From contig NZ_VLLF01000002.1 of NCBI RefSeq assembly GCF_007830545.1, positions 496,001 through 560,000 of the forward strand: DNA of 64,000 nt, written 5' to 3'. The notes beneath the pieces are model-generated. The model saw only the letters and a list, made by a program, of their open reading frames with translations, was not told the DNA's origin and did not search any database. Source of the DNA: Roseibium hamelinense (lineage in GTDB: Bacteria; Pseudomonadota; Alphaproteobacteria; Rhizobiales; Stappiaceae). Every line of letters begins with the position of its first letter. Positions within the stretch are counted from its first letter, which is position 1. A program made the translations under genes and the position numbers. This document shows, one piece after another, positions 36,608 to 45,382 of this stretch.

Positions 36608-38053
36608 TTGATTTCCCTTCGCCCCGTTTTGAATGTTCTTGGGTTTTTATATGTCGGGCTGGCAACCGCAATGCTTGTGCCGGCAATTGTCGACGTTGCG
36701 CAAAAGAACGCCGACTGGCAGGCATTTGTGTTTTCAGCCCTATTGACCGGGCTGATCGGCATGCTTTTGAGCATTGCAGTCGGAGGCTCGTTGGAAAAGG
36801 GCCTGGATACCCGGCAGACCTTCATTTTGACAACGCTGGCTTGGGCAACACTGCCAGCCTTTGGCGCGCTCCCGTTTCTGTGGCTGGGGGTTGGCTATGC
36901 GGACGCGGTGTTTGAAGCCGTATCCGGCTTTACGACAACAGGATCCACAGTCCTGTCCGGGCTGGACGGCTTGCCGCCGGGACTGCTCGTTTGGCGCTCG
37001 CTGATGCAGTGGATGGGCGGCGTTGGCATCATTGTCATGGCGATCGTGCTTCTTCCGTTCCTTCGGATCGGCGGGATGCAGCTGTTCCAGAGCGAGAACT
37101 CCGACAGGTCCGAAAAAATCGTCAGCAGATCGGTCGAGCTGATCCGCTTGATCGGTTTGTCCTATCTGTTCATGACCTTCCTGTGCATGCTGGGCTATTT
37201 GGCGACCGGCATCGACCTCTTCGACGCCGTCAATCACGCGCTGACCACGGTCTCGACCGGAGGGTATTCAACGCACGACGCCTCCTTCAGCTATTTCACC
37301 AATCCAGCATCCGGTTGGGTTGCAGTGGTCTTCATGATTGCCGGCGCGATGCCGTTCGTTCTTTTAATTCAGGCGCTGAGAGGCCAGCCGCTGCTTTTGT
37401 GGCGCGATCCGCAGGTGCGCGCACTCATCGGGTTTTTGGCCCTGGTCTCGCTGACACTCACCGTCTATCTCGGTGTGACCATGCATTTTCCCTTCGACGA
37501 GGCATTGTTGCGGGCGACCTTCAACGTCGTGTCGATTGTCACCGGCACAGGGTATGCGCTGGGTGATTACACGCAGTGGGGCGCGCCGGTCATCGGCATT
37601 GCGCTTTTGCTCAAGTTTGTCGGCGGCTGCACGGGGTCCACAACGGGCGGGATCAAGGTGTTCCGGTTCTTGGTGTTTTTCGGCACGGTTCGCGCTCATC
37701 TGCGCCGCATGGTCCGGCCAAACCGGGTGATGTCCGAAGAGTACGGCGGAACCCGGCTGACCCCCGAATTATCGTTTTCGGTTCTGGCGTTTCTCGTCGT
37801 TTATCTCGGCTCGGTGGGAATCATCACACTTGCGCTGTCGTTTTTTGACCTCGATTTGGTGACGGCTGTTTCCGCCGCTGCAACATCCGTTGGAAACGTT
37901 GGGCCCGGCCTTGGACCGATTATCGGCCCTGCCGGAAATTTCGCCGCTTTGCCAGAAGGAGCCAAGTGGCTTTTGTCCTTTGCAATGTTGCTCGGCCGTC
38001 TGGAACTGTTCACCGTCCTTGTGCTGCTTGACCCGGATTTCTGGTCCAAATGA
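36608..38053 (+). CDS. trkH: TrkH family potassium uptake protein
   Basis: TrkH forms the K+ channel of the Trk system, gated by cytoplasmic TrkA. The protein has four pore loops with the expected filter segments (GFTTTGSTV, VSTGGYSTHDASF, IVTGTGYALGDY, TSVGNVGPGLG) and about ten hydrophobic segments. The TTG at 36608 is chosen because GGAAG lies eight bases upstream and it yields 481 residues (LISLRPVLNVLGFLYVG), the normal length. The frame is open back to 36416, but that stretch reads as non-coding. No trkA is adjacent. Confidence 0.85.
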   Translation: MISLRPVLNVLGFLYVGLATAMLVPAIVDVAQKNADWQAFVFSALLTGLIGMLLSIAVGGSLEKGLDTRQTFILTTLAWATLPAFGALPFLWLGVGYADAVFEAVSGFTTTGSTVLSGLDGLPPGLLVWRSLMQWMGGVGIIVMAIVLLPFLRIGGMQLFQSENSDRSEKIVSRSVELIRLIGLSYLFMTFLCMLGYLATGIDLFDAVNHALTTVSTGGYSTHDASFSYFTNPASGWVAVVFMIAGAMPFVLLIQALRGQPLLLWRDPQVRALIGFLALVSLTLTVYLGVTMHFPFDEALLRATFNVVSIVTGTGYALGDYTQWGAPVIGIALLLKFVGGCTGSTTGGIKVFRFLVFFGTVRAHLRRMVRPNRVMSEEYGGTRLTPELSFSVLAFLVVYLGSVGIITLALSFFDLDLVTAVSAAATSVGNVGPGLGPIIGPAGNFAALPEGAKWLLSFAMLLGRLELFTVLVLLDPDFWSK

Positions 38054-38081
38054 TGTCAAGAAACGGCGAAGAGAGACTGCC

Positions 38082-38792
38082 ATGAAGCTTCCCGCTCCCC
38101 TTGTGCGCGGCAAACTGGTCAAGCGCTACAAACGCTTTTTGGCCGATATCATACTTGATGAAGACGGGTCGGAAGTGACGGCGCATTGTGCCAACCCGGG
38201 TTCCATGATGGGTCTGAAAGAGCCAGGATCAGCAGTGTGGCTTTCGGTGTCGGACAATCCGAAACGGAAACTCAAATATTCCTGGGAGATCATTGAGGCA
38301 GACGGCGCACTGGTGGGCATCAATACGGCCCATCCCAACAGGCTGGTTGAAGAAGCGCTGATCGCCGGGCAGGTTCCGGAGCTCGCCGGTTTTTCCAAGC
38401 TGCGGCGTGAGGTGAAATACGGCAAAAACTCGCGGATCGACATTCTGCTGGAGTATGACAACGCGCCGCAAACCTATGTCGAGGTGAAAAACGTTCACCT
38501 CATGCGCACAGCCGGGCTGGCGGAGTTCCCGGATTCGGTTACGGTGCGGGGCGCAAAGCATCTTGATGAAATGAGCGAGATGGTGACACAGGGCCATCGG
38601 GCGGCGATGGTCTTCCTTGTCCAGCGGCCGGATTGCTTTCGGCTTTCATTGGCGGGTGACATCGATCCGAACTACGCAGCAGCCTTTCAACGCGCTGTCC
38701 ATGCGGGTGTTGAAGCTTATGCGGTGGGCTGCGATGTCACACCCGAGGCGATCACTGTGAACCGGCTGGTTCCGCTGGACACTCAGGCCTGA
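38082..38792 (+). CDS. sfsA: SfsA DNA/RNA-binding nuclease family protein
   Basis: The 236-residue protein has ALVRGKLVKRYKRFLADI-like N-terminal residues (LPAPLVRGKLVKRYKRFLAD), CANPGSMMGL and YVEVKNVHLM, the conserved SfsA and PD-(D/E)XK nuclease-like segments. SfsA was first linked to maltose gene activation in E. coli; its cell role is uncertain. GAAGAG lies upstream of the ATG. It follows trkH by 28 bases and its last ten bases overlap the convergent L,D-transpeptidase gene. Confidence 0.93.
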   Translation: MKLPAPLVRGKLVKRYKRFLADIILDEDGSEVTAHCANPGSMMGLKEPGSAVWLSVSDNPKRKLKYSWEIIEADGALVGINTAHPNRLVEEALIAGQVPELAGFSKLRREVKYGKNSRIDILLEYDNAPQTYVEVKNVHLMRTAGLAEFPDSVTVRGAKHLDEMSEMVTQGHRAAMVFLVQRPDCFRLSLAGDIDPNYAAAFQRAVHAGVEAYAVGCDVTPEAITVNRLVPLDTQA

Positions 38793-39475
38793 GCCACTTC
38801 GATCTTGGCATTCATCGGCACCCGTTGGTAGAGGTCTATAATGTCTTGCTGCAGCATGCGCACACAGCCGGAAGACACGGCTTTCCCAATTGACCAGGCT
38901 TGCGGGGTGCCATGGACGCGGTACAAGGTGTCCTTCTGGCCTTCATAAATGTACAGCGCCCGCGCACCGAGGGGGTTTTTCAGGCCCGGCTCCATTCCAC
39001 CGGCGTATTTTTCAAGTTCAGGTTGACGTTCGCGCATTTCGGCCGGCGGGAACCATTTCGGCCATTCGCGCTTCGCGCCGATCCGGGCCGTGCCGCCCCA
39101 CGCAAACCCGGCCCGTCCGATGCCGACGCCGTAGCGGATCGCCTTGCCGTCCGGCTTGGTAAAGTACAAAAAACGGTTCGGAGTATCGACCAGAATGGAT
39201 CCGGCTGGTTCGCCAGTGTCAAAGTCAACCTCTTGACGATAGTAGATCGGATCGATTTCCGTCAGGTCGACCGCCGGAATCGGATAAGGCTCGTTGGGCA
39301 TCGCGCCATAGATGCGTTCATAGTCCGTGGATTGGAACGACAGGGCCGGGTTCGGCGTATCGGCTTGCTGTGCGGCGAGCGTGCCGGGGCGCGGGGGAAG
39401 GCGTCCGGAGCTGTTGTTGCACCCCAACAGCAAGCTGCTGGAGGCGGCGAGCAAAAAATGGCGGCGCGATAGCAT
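38783..39475 (-). CDS. L,D-transpeptidase, Tat-type lipoprotein (copy A)
   Basis: The 230-residue protein begins SRRHFLLAASSSLLLGC, combining a twin-arginine-like SRRxF with a lipobox cysteine at residue 19, so it should be a membrane-anchored periplasmic lipoprotein. The YkuD domain carries YRVHGT, then SSGCVRM with the catalytic Cys. Enzymes of this type make 3-3 peptidoglycan cross-links. It is a close paralogue of copy B just upstream, with shared blocks such as NRFLYFTKPDGKA and NPLGARALYIYEG. It overlaps sfsA by ten bases at its 3' end. Confidence 0.91.
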   Translation of the reverse strand: MLSRRHFLLAASSSLLLGCNNSSGRLPPRPGTLAAQQADTPNPALSFQSTDYERIYGAMPNEPYPIPAVDLTEIDPIYYRQEVDFDTGEPAGSILVDTPNRFLYFTKPDGKAIRYGVGIGRAGFAWGGTARIGAKREWPKWFPPAEMRERQPELEKYAGGMEPGLKNPLGARALYIYEGQKDTLYRVHGTPQAWSIGKAVSSGCVRMLQQDIIDLYQRVPMNAKIEVAQA

Positions 39476-39498
39476 TCAAACCCCCGGTATCCGAGCCG

Positions 39499-39518
39499 AC
39501 GGCCGGTGCTGCGGCCGT
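39499..39518. repeat. Inverted repeat between the two L,D-transpeptidase genes
   Basis: ACGGCCG and CGGCCGT flank a six-base loop in the 80-base gap between copy A and copy B. No T-run follows on either strand, so it is not a clear terminator. Confidence 0.35.
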
Positions 39519-39555
39519 TCAGCATCCAAACTATTACCGCTCCGCCAACAATTCG

Positions 39556-40251
39556 TTAACCATACGCTTGCGCTTCCTGGTACACGACGATCCGCGTATT
39601 GTTCGGTACACGGTTGTAAAGGTCGATGATGTCTTGCTGGAGAAGTCTGACACAGCCTGATGACACGGCCTTGCCAATGGACCATTCTTCGTTGGTGCCG
39701 TGAACCCGGTACAGTGTGTCTTTGTTGCCTTCGAAGATGTACAGCGCGCGTGCTCCCAGTGGGTTTTCAAGGCCCGGAGGCATGCCGTTTGCCCACTGTG
39801 CGGTTTCGGGCTGGCGCGCGATCATTTCTTTGGGCGGCGTCCAGGTTGGCCATTGGCGTTTATAGGCAATGCGCGCGCTTCCACCCCAGCCGAAACCGGC
39901 CCGGCCAATGCCGACGCCATAGCGCATGGCCTTGCCGTTCTCCATGGTCAGATAAAGAAACCGGTTCGGCGTATCGACGATAATGGTTCCGGTTGGTTCG
40001 GCGGATGCATAGTCGACCATTTGCCGGTAATAGACCGGATCGATTTTTTGCAGATTGGCTGCCGGGATTGGGAACTTTTCTTCCGGCATCGCACGGTACA
40101 TTTGCAGGTATTCGGGGGCGATCCGCCGGGTGGCCGGTGCGGTCGGCGCAAATGCGGGATTGTGCGCGGGGACAGGCTGATTGGCGGTCGTGTTACAACC
40201 CGCCAACACGGCGGCTGAAGCTGAGAGTATGAATGTTCGGCGCGAAAGCAT
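39556..40251 (-). CDS. L,D-transpeptidase, Tat-type lipoprotein (copy B)
   Basis: The 231-residue protein begins SRRTFILSASAAVLAGC, with a lipobox Cys at residue 19 as in copy A. The YkuD catalytic region has YRVHGT and SSGCVRL and is complete. The start at 40251 is chosen by the aligned N-terminus of copy A; the frame stays open for 73 more codons upstream, but those do not resemble the family. The length and domain boundaries match copy A closely, indicating a tandem duplication. Downstream of it lies copy A, likely in the same transcript. Confidence 0.9.
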   Translation of the reverse strand: MLSRRTFILSASAAVLAGCNTTANQPVPAHNPAFAPTAPATRRIAPEYLQMYRAMPEEKFPIPAANLQKIDPVYYRQMVDYASAEPTGTIIVDTPNRFLYLTMENGKAMRYGVGIGRAGFGWGGSARIAYKRQWPTWTPPKEMIARQPETAQWANGMPPGLENPLGARALYIFEGNKDTLYRVHGTNEEWSIGKAVSSGCVRLLQQDIIDLYNRVPNNTRIVVYQEAQAYG

Positions 40252-40318
40252 TCTGGCCCTTGGGTATTCTTTCTGTGATGACACTAGCGTCTTGATCTTG
40301 GCCGGAGCTGGACCGGAC

Positions 40319-40350
40319 AAAAAAAGCCAGCCACGTTGCCGCGGCCGACT
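40319..40350 (-). terminator. Rho-independent terminator after gpt (GCAA tetraloop)
   Basis: On the minus strand an 11-bp stem (AGTCGGCCGCG against CGTGGCTGGCT, three wobbles) encloses the stable GNRA loop GCAA and is followed by seven Ts. It lies about 140 bases after the gpt stop and before the copy B L,D-transpeptidase gene. Confidence 0.85.
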
Positions 40351-40491
40351 GCGCTCTTGATATTCGGATAAATGCGCCGGAAAAGCGGCGGTACCTTCAC
40401 CTTGGAGTGAGTAGGAGTGAAAAAATGCCTGCGGTGCGTTTACTGTGGCATTCGCGCTACAGAAAGCCATGCGCCAGGCGTTGGCGGCCGT

Positions 40492-41001
40492 TTACCCGCG
40501 GGTGTCTTTGGAAAGCGGCGGCTGGAACTGCCAGCCCATGTCCCAGGGAAAGTAGATCCAGGTGTCTTGCGAGACCTCGGTGACAAATGTGTCGACCATC
40601 GGTACGCCGACAGGTTTTGCGTAAACGGTTGCAAAATGTGCTTTCGGCAACATCTGCCGAACGACCTTGGCAGTCTTGCCAGTGTCGACCAGGTCGTCAA
40701 TCACCAAAACACCGCCGCCTTCGCCACCTTCCAAATCGATCACCTTCGGATCGACCGGTTTGATCACCTGCAGCTCGCCCTGGTTTTCGTAGTCATGGTA
40801 GGAGGCGATGCAGACGGTTTCGATGGTGCGGATGCCCAGTTCTCTTGCCACAATCCCAGCCGGAACAAGTCCGCCGCGTGTGATGCAAACAATCGCCTTC
40901 CATTCGCCAAGGCTTGACAGGCGCCAAGCGAGCGCGCGTGCATCCCGGTGCAACATGTCCCAAGACACGGGAAAGGCTTTGTTTTCAGGTGCGGTTTCCA
41001 T
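40492..41001 (-). CDS. gpt: Xanthine phosphoribosyltransferase
   Basis: Gpt salvages xanthine, guanine and hypoxanthine to nucleotides with PRPP. The 169-residue protein has the PRPP motif [15 protein letters not shown] and the TRGGLVPAG lead. The length and motif order fit the bacterial Gpt type. It follows the CinA-type gene by 20 bases on the same strand, and a strong terminator lies downstream, so the two probably share one transcript. Confidence 0.92.
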   Translation of the reverse strand: METAPENKAFPVSWDMLHRDARALAWRLSSLGEWKAIVCITRGGLVPAGIVARELGIRTIETVCIASYHDYENQGELQVIKPVDPKVIDLEGGEGGGVLVIDDLVDTGKTAKVVRQMLPKAHFATVYAKPVGVPMVDTFVTEVSQDTWIYFPWDMGWQFQPPLSKDTRG

Positions 41002-41021
41002 AAAATTTTCCTTGTCGGTGG

Positions 41022-41765
41022 TCAGGCTGTAACTTCGCGGACCGCCGTCTCGACAGCCGAAGTCGCCATTTCGAGCTGAGCTTCATCGCGGGCCCGGATT
41101 ACAATTTGAGTGGTAAAACGCCCATCGTTGGTGCGCGGGTAGGAACCGATCAGCGTTTCGGGATAATTCTCCTGGATGGCGCGGATGCGATCTGCGACAC
41201 GACTTTCCGGAACATCCGCATCCACTGTCCTGGACATCAGTTTCTTGCCCGTCTTGAGTGTCGGGGCAATGGCGTCCATCATTGCCTGCATGATGGCGGG
41301 AACACCTGCCATGACATGCACGTTGCCAATGCGGAAGCCGGGTGCTTTGGAAACCGGATTTTCAATCAGGTCGGCGCCGTCCGGAATGCGGGCCATCCGC
41401 AGGCGCGCGTCCGTCAGCTGGCCTTCAGGATAGTGCGCGGCCAAAATCGCCCGTGCGCGCGGGTCGATATCGATTGTCACTCCGAATGCGGCTGCGATGC
41501 TGTCTGCGGTGATGTCATCATGGGTCGGGCCGATCCCGCCGGACGTGAAAACATATGTGTGTTTCGCCCGCAGCGCGTTTACGGCCGCAACGATTTCGTC
41601 GGTCTCATCCGGAACAACCCGAACCTCTTTCAGATCGATGCCGATTGCCGTCAGATAGTCGGCGAGAAACCCGATGTTCTTGTCTTTGGTGCGTCCGGAC
41701 AGGATTTCGTCGCCAATCACAAGAAACCCAGCAGTGACAAAGGTGTCTGGCGTTGCTTCTGACAT
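41022..41765 (-). CDS. CinA/MoCF-domain molybdopterin-binding family protein
   Basis: The 247-residue protein has only the N-terminal MoCF-like domain of CinA, with [14 protein letters not shown] and [15 protein letters not shown]. The C-terminal amidase (nicotinamide nucleotide deamidase) domain of full-length CinA is absent. Stand-alone versions are common in alphaproteobacteria and are named competence/damage-inducible protein A homologues without proof of that function. Co-transcribed with gpt. Confidence 0.87.
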   Translation of the reverse strand: MSEATPDTFVTAGFLVIGDEILSGRTKDKNIGFLADYLTAIGIDLKEVRVVPDETDEIVAAVNALRAKHTYVFTSGGIGPTHDDITADSIAAAFGVTIDIDPRARAILAAHYPEGQLTDARLRMARIPDGADLIENPVSKAPGFRIGNVHVMAGVPAIMQAMMDAIAPTLKTGKKLMSRTVDADVPESRVADRIRAIQENYPETLIGSYPRTNDGRFTTQIVIRARDEAQLEMATSAVETAVREVTA

Positions 41766-41852
41766 GGCTGTCTCCTGGGATTGAATGGGGGAAGCCTTTA
41801 GCCCAGCTCGCCAGCCCGCTCAACCCCGCAAGTGCACAGCCAGGTGCTGCCC

Positions 41853-43055
41853 CTAGCCCGGAAGATCCGGTGTCCAGCTGTAAATCCAGTCCATGCGGCC
41901 CTGCAGTCCTTCAGGTTTCGACAGTCGCATAAACGCGTTGCGGCCGAACGCCAGCGGGCCGTCAAGGTGATAAATATAGGCGTTTGTCTCGGCCTGGTTT
42001 TGAACCTGTACGACGCGTGACTGACGAAGCTCCTGAAAATGCAGCAAGAGAGCGGGTATCGGTGCAACGGCTGCTTCCAAAAGTGCGCCGAGAATCCCGG
42101 CGTCCTCAATGGCCATAGCTGCGCCTTGAGCCACAAAGGGAAGCATGGCATGGGCTGCGTCGCCGATGAGGGTGGTGCGTTCATGAACCCATGGGCCACT
42201 CGCATCAACGGCAAACAGTGCCCACTTGGTCCAATGCTCAGGCAAGGCAAGGAGCTCTTTCGCGTCAGAGTGCCAGTTCGCGAAATGCGGCCTCAGCTGC
42301 GAGAATTGCGCTTTTGAGGACCAGGACCGCTCCGTCCAGGCTTCGTCGACAAGGGCGACAATGTTAAGCTCTTTTCCGCCTCTGATGGCATAGTGGACGA
42401 GGTGCGCTCCAGGTCCCAGCCACAAGCCCGTACTGAGCATCATCTCCCAGGGGACAGCTTTTCCGGGGATGGTTGTGCGATACGCAGTTCGGCCGCTGAA
42501 ACGCGCGTCATTGTGCCCCGGAATCAAGGCCCGGCTTTTGGACCAAACGCCATCAGCGGCGATTAAAAGCGTGCCGTCGATCCAGCCTGTGCTGTCCGGT
42601 GTCTCGAACAAACAGGTCAGGCGGCCGTCATCCTGTTTCACGTCGTGAATTTCACTCGACAGCCACAGGTCGATACCAGCGGTGTTTTTTACCTTTTCCA
42701 CCAGTGCGCGCTGCAGATCCGCGCGATGGACCACCCAATAGGGTGCGCCATAGCGTTCAGCAAATGCCGGTCCCAGCGGCAGCCGGCTCAATTCCTTTCC
42801 GGTTTTGCCGGATCTTATGCGGATTGCTTCCGGTGCCACCGCATGGGGTCTGATGTCCTCAAGGACGCCCAGTTTGCGCAGCACATGGCACGCATTGGGT
42901 GATAGCTGCAAACCCGCGCCGACCTCAGTCAGTTCGCGGGCACGCTCCAAAACAAGCACTTCATAGCCTGCTTTCCGCGCTGCCAGCGCAGCTGTTAAAC
43001 CCGCAATACCTGCACCGGAAATAATAATCGGCCCGCTGTCTTTGGAATGCGGCAT
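41853..43055 (-). CDS. FAD-dependent monooxygenase (salicylate hydroxylase-like)
   Basis: The 400-residue flavoprotein belongs to the class A aromatic hydroxylases, which use NAD(P)H and oxygen. It has the Rossmann GAGIAGLTAALAARKAGYEV, the LLIAADGVWSKSR DG motif and the GD motif TLIGDAAHAMLPFVAQGAAMAIEDA. The length is normal. It is divergent from none and sits ten bases after the zinc-finger gene on the same strand. The substrate is not evident; a UbiH-like role is less likely given its motif spacing. Confidence 0.87.
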   Translation of the reverse strand: MPHSKDSGPIIISGAGIAGLTAALAARKAGYEVLVLERARELTEVGAGLQLSPNACHVLRKLGVLEDIRPHAVAPEAIRIRSGKTGKELSRLPLGPAFAERYGAPYWVVHRADLQRALVEKVKNTAGIDLWLSSEIHDVKQDDGRLTCLFETPDSTGWIDGTLLIAADGVWSKSRALIPGHNDARFSGRTAYRTTIPGKAVPWEMMLSTGLWLGPGAHLVHYAIRGGKELNIVALVDEAWTERSWSSKAQFSQLRPHFANWHSDAKELLALPEHWTKWALFAVDASGPWVHERTTLIGDAAHAMLPFVAQGAAMAIEDAGILGALLEAAVAPIPALLLHFQELRQSRVVQVQNQAETNAYIYHLDGPLAFGRNAFMRLSKPEGLQGRMDWIYSWTPDLPG

Positions 43056-43065
43056 GCAGTGGCAG

Positions 43066-43311
43066 CTAAGCGGCTTCTGGCGTGAATACGCAGTCGTTCG
43101 GCGACGATTCAGTGGCCTTCAAGGTGTCGTCGAACTTGTAAAGGGTTGAGCAGTATGGGCAGACGATCTCGTTCTCATCGCCCATGTCCAGGAAAACATG
43201 CGGATGATCGAACGGAGGATTAGCGCCAATACACATGAATTCCTTCGCGCCAATCGCCACCGAATCGTGGCCGCTCGTGTTCTGGAAATGCGGGACAACG
43301 TGATCCGCCAT
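43066..43311 (-). CDS. CHCC zinc-finger domain protein (NDUFS6-like)
   Basis: The 81-residue protein has a zf-CHCC pattern (Cys in EFMCIGANPPFDHPHVF, His in DHPHVFLDM, then CPYCS). This is the domain of the mitochondrial complex I subunit NDUFS6, and small alphaproteobacterial members are thought to relate to it. I use the ATG at 43311 with GGAAGG seven bases upstream; an ATG five codons further up is possible. It lies just before the FAD monooxygenase gene on the same strand. Confidence 0.85.
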   Translation of the reverse strand: MADHVVPHFQNTSGHDSVAIGAKEFMCIGANPPFDHPHVFLDMGDENEIVCPYCSTLYKFDDTLKATESSPNDCVFTPEAA

Positions 43312-43513
43312 GGTGGGGCCTTCCATCTCTCATTCGTATTTTGCGGCACAATAGCCATGTGCAGCGAAATTGGGTAGGGGCGTCCCGCATGTTTCTGCAG
43401 TGATTGACAGAAACTGGGCGATCTGTCCCGTCAGTGCCCTTTACCGCTCAACGCCCGCATCCTAAGCTTGATCCAATGAAAACTTCCCTTTACGTAAAAG
43501 TCAGGTTAAGCTG

Positions 43514-44269
43514 ATGCCTCAGTTTCAAATGGATGGTGTTGATCTCGCCTATTTCGACGAAGGGGAGGGAGATCCGATTCTCCTGATCCACGGGTTTGCG
43601 TCGAACAAGTCGGTAAACTGGGCCTACCCGGGATGGGTGGATCTCCTGATCAAGGACGGGCGTCGGGTGATAGCAATCGACAATCGGGGGCATGGTGAAA
43701 GTTCCAAGTTCTATGATCCGGCCGCCTACGGCGCGCCAATCATGGCTGAGGACGCCCGCCGTCTGCTTGACCATCTGGACCTGCCGCAGGTCGATGTCAT
43801 GGGGTACTCCATGGGAGCCCGTATTTCCGCCTTCCTGACGCTGAACCACGCGGACCGGGTCCGATCGGTTGTTTTCGGCGGGCTTGGATATGGCATGGTC
43901 TCAGGTGTCGGCGATCCCGAGCCAATTGCGTCGGCGCTTGAAGCGGACAGCCTGAAAGATATTCAGGATCGCACCGGGCGTGCTTTTCGCGCATTTGCAG
44001 ATCAAACCGGATCTGACCGGCTGGCACTTGCAGCTTGCATGCGCTCGTCCCGGCAGAAAATTTCAGAGGCAGATGTTGCACGCATTTCCCGGCCGGCCTT
44101 GGTCGCTGTGGGAACCAAAGACGATATTGCTGGGTCACCGCAAAAACTCGCCGCCCTGATGCAAGACGCGCGGGTCTTGGAGATCCCGAACCGGGACCAC
44201 ATGGTCGCCGTTGGCGACAAGGTCTACAAGCAGGGTGTTTTGGACTTTTTATCGGAGGTTGCTGCATGA
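43514..44269 (+). CDS. Alpha/beta hydrolase (1)
   Basis: The 251-residue hydrolase has the oxyanion motif ILLIHGFAS, the nucleophile elbow VMGYSMGARIS with its Ser, an acid residue in GTKDDIAGS and the catalytic His in NRDHMVAVGD. All catalytic residues are therefore present. It is cytoplasmic. Its stop overlaps the next hydrolase gene by ATGA. Substrate unknown; esters, lactones or thioesters are all possible. Confidence 0.87.
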   Translation: MPQFQMDGVDLAYFDEGEGDPILLIHGFASNKSVNWAYPGWVDLLIKDGRRVIAIDNRGHGESSKFYDPAAYGAPIMAEDARRLLDHLDLPQVDVMGYSMGARISAFLTLNHADRVRSVVFGGLGYGMVSGVGDPEPIASALEADSLKDIQDRTGRAFRAFADQTGSDRLALAACMRSSRQKISEADVARISRPALVAVGTKDDIAGSPQKLAALMQDARVLEIPNRDHMVAVGDKVYKQGVLDFLSEVAA

Positions 44270-45141
44270 CAGCCGACAGTTTGCGTTTTGAAGGTGCAGA
44301 AGGAAATGAGCTGATTGCAGATCGGGTCGGTCTTGCTGGACAACCGGTTCTGATGCTTCATGGGGGAGGGCAAACGCGTCACTCGTGGGATGCTGCCGCC
44401 GAAAGCATCGCGGCGCAGGGGCATGTGGTCTATGTCATGGATCAGCGCGGTCACGGCGAGAGTGCCTGGGTCAGCTCGCAGAACTACATGTTCGCCGATT
44501 TTGCCAAAGACCTGGCGGTGGTTGCAAAGACGATCCGGGAAAAAGACGGGGCCGCGCCCGTGGTGGTTGGCGCGTCGCTTGGCGGCCTCGCAGGTATGCT
44601 GGCAGAGGGGCACCTCGCCCCGGGATCACTGGCAGCATTGGTCTTGGTCGACATCACCCCGCGGATGGACATGAGTGGTGTCGAAAAGATCCTCGGGTTC
44701 ATGAGTGCCAAGGTTGAGGAAGGGTTTGGAAGTGTCGAGGAGGCGGCCGATGCCATTTCGCTTTACCTCCCGAACCGCAAACGTCCGAAAGACCTTTCGG
44801 GCCTGTCGAAAAATCTGAGGCTGCACGCGGACGGGCGTTACCGCTGGCATTGGGATCCGAATTTCCTGTCAGCCAAAAACAATCAAGACGCGGCGGCGCG
44901 CACGCAATTGCAGCAGGAAATCATAGATGCGGCGGCAAATCTGAAACTTCCGGTGCTTCTGGTTCGAGGGCAGAATTCGGAGCTGGTGTCCATGGAGCAT
45001 GTTGAAGAGTTTCTGCAGCTCGTGCCGCATGCGAAATTCGTCGATGTCCAAAACGCCGGGCACATGGTGGCGGGCGACCGGAATGACATCTTCGCGGCGG
45101 CCGTGCAGGACTTCTTGAATGACCTTTTTGCCGTCTCATGA
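44266..45141 (+). CDS. Alpha/beta hydrolase (2)
   Basis: The 291-residue hydrolase starts at the ATG that overlaps the previous stop, giving MTADSLRFEGAEGNELIADR. It has VLMLHGGGQTRHSWD, DQRGHGES, the nucleophile in VVGASLGGLAGM and His in NAGHMVAGDRND, with a longer lid region than hydrolase 1. The overlap implies translational coupling of the two. The substrate is unknown and no partner enzyme is next to it. Confidence 0.87.
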   Translation: MTADSLRFEGAEGNELIADRVGLAGQPVLMLHGGGQTRHSWDAAAESIAAQGHVVYVMDQRGHGESAWVSSQNYMFADFAKDLAVVAKTIREKDGAAPVVVGASLGGLAGMLAEGHLAPGSLAALVLVDITPRMDMSGVEKILGFMSAKVEEGFGSVEEAADAISLYLPNRKRPKDLSGLSKNLRLHADGRYRWHWDPNFLSAKNNQDAAARTQLQQEIIDAAANLKLPVLLVRGQNSELVSMEHVEEFLQLVPHAKFVDVQNAGHMVAGDRNDIFAAAVQDFLNDLFAVS

Positions 45142-45382
45142 AAACCAAAAGTCAAATCAGCATATTGCGCTGATTTCCTACCAAGGTGAGTCTTTCAAGT
45201 GTTTCCCGTCAGCCTTGTATTGGCCTGCGCCTAAGCGCACAACGGCAAGCTTCAAAGCGGTTGCCGCTGACAGTCCGGTGCTTGGAAAAGAAAGATGGTT
45301 CAGGGTTTTAGAGGAGGATTTTGAGGGTCTGATTCAGCCAAGCCAGACGGATGCGCGACTTAAAGCGTTGATTCAAGTACGC

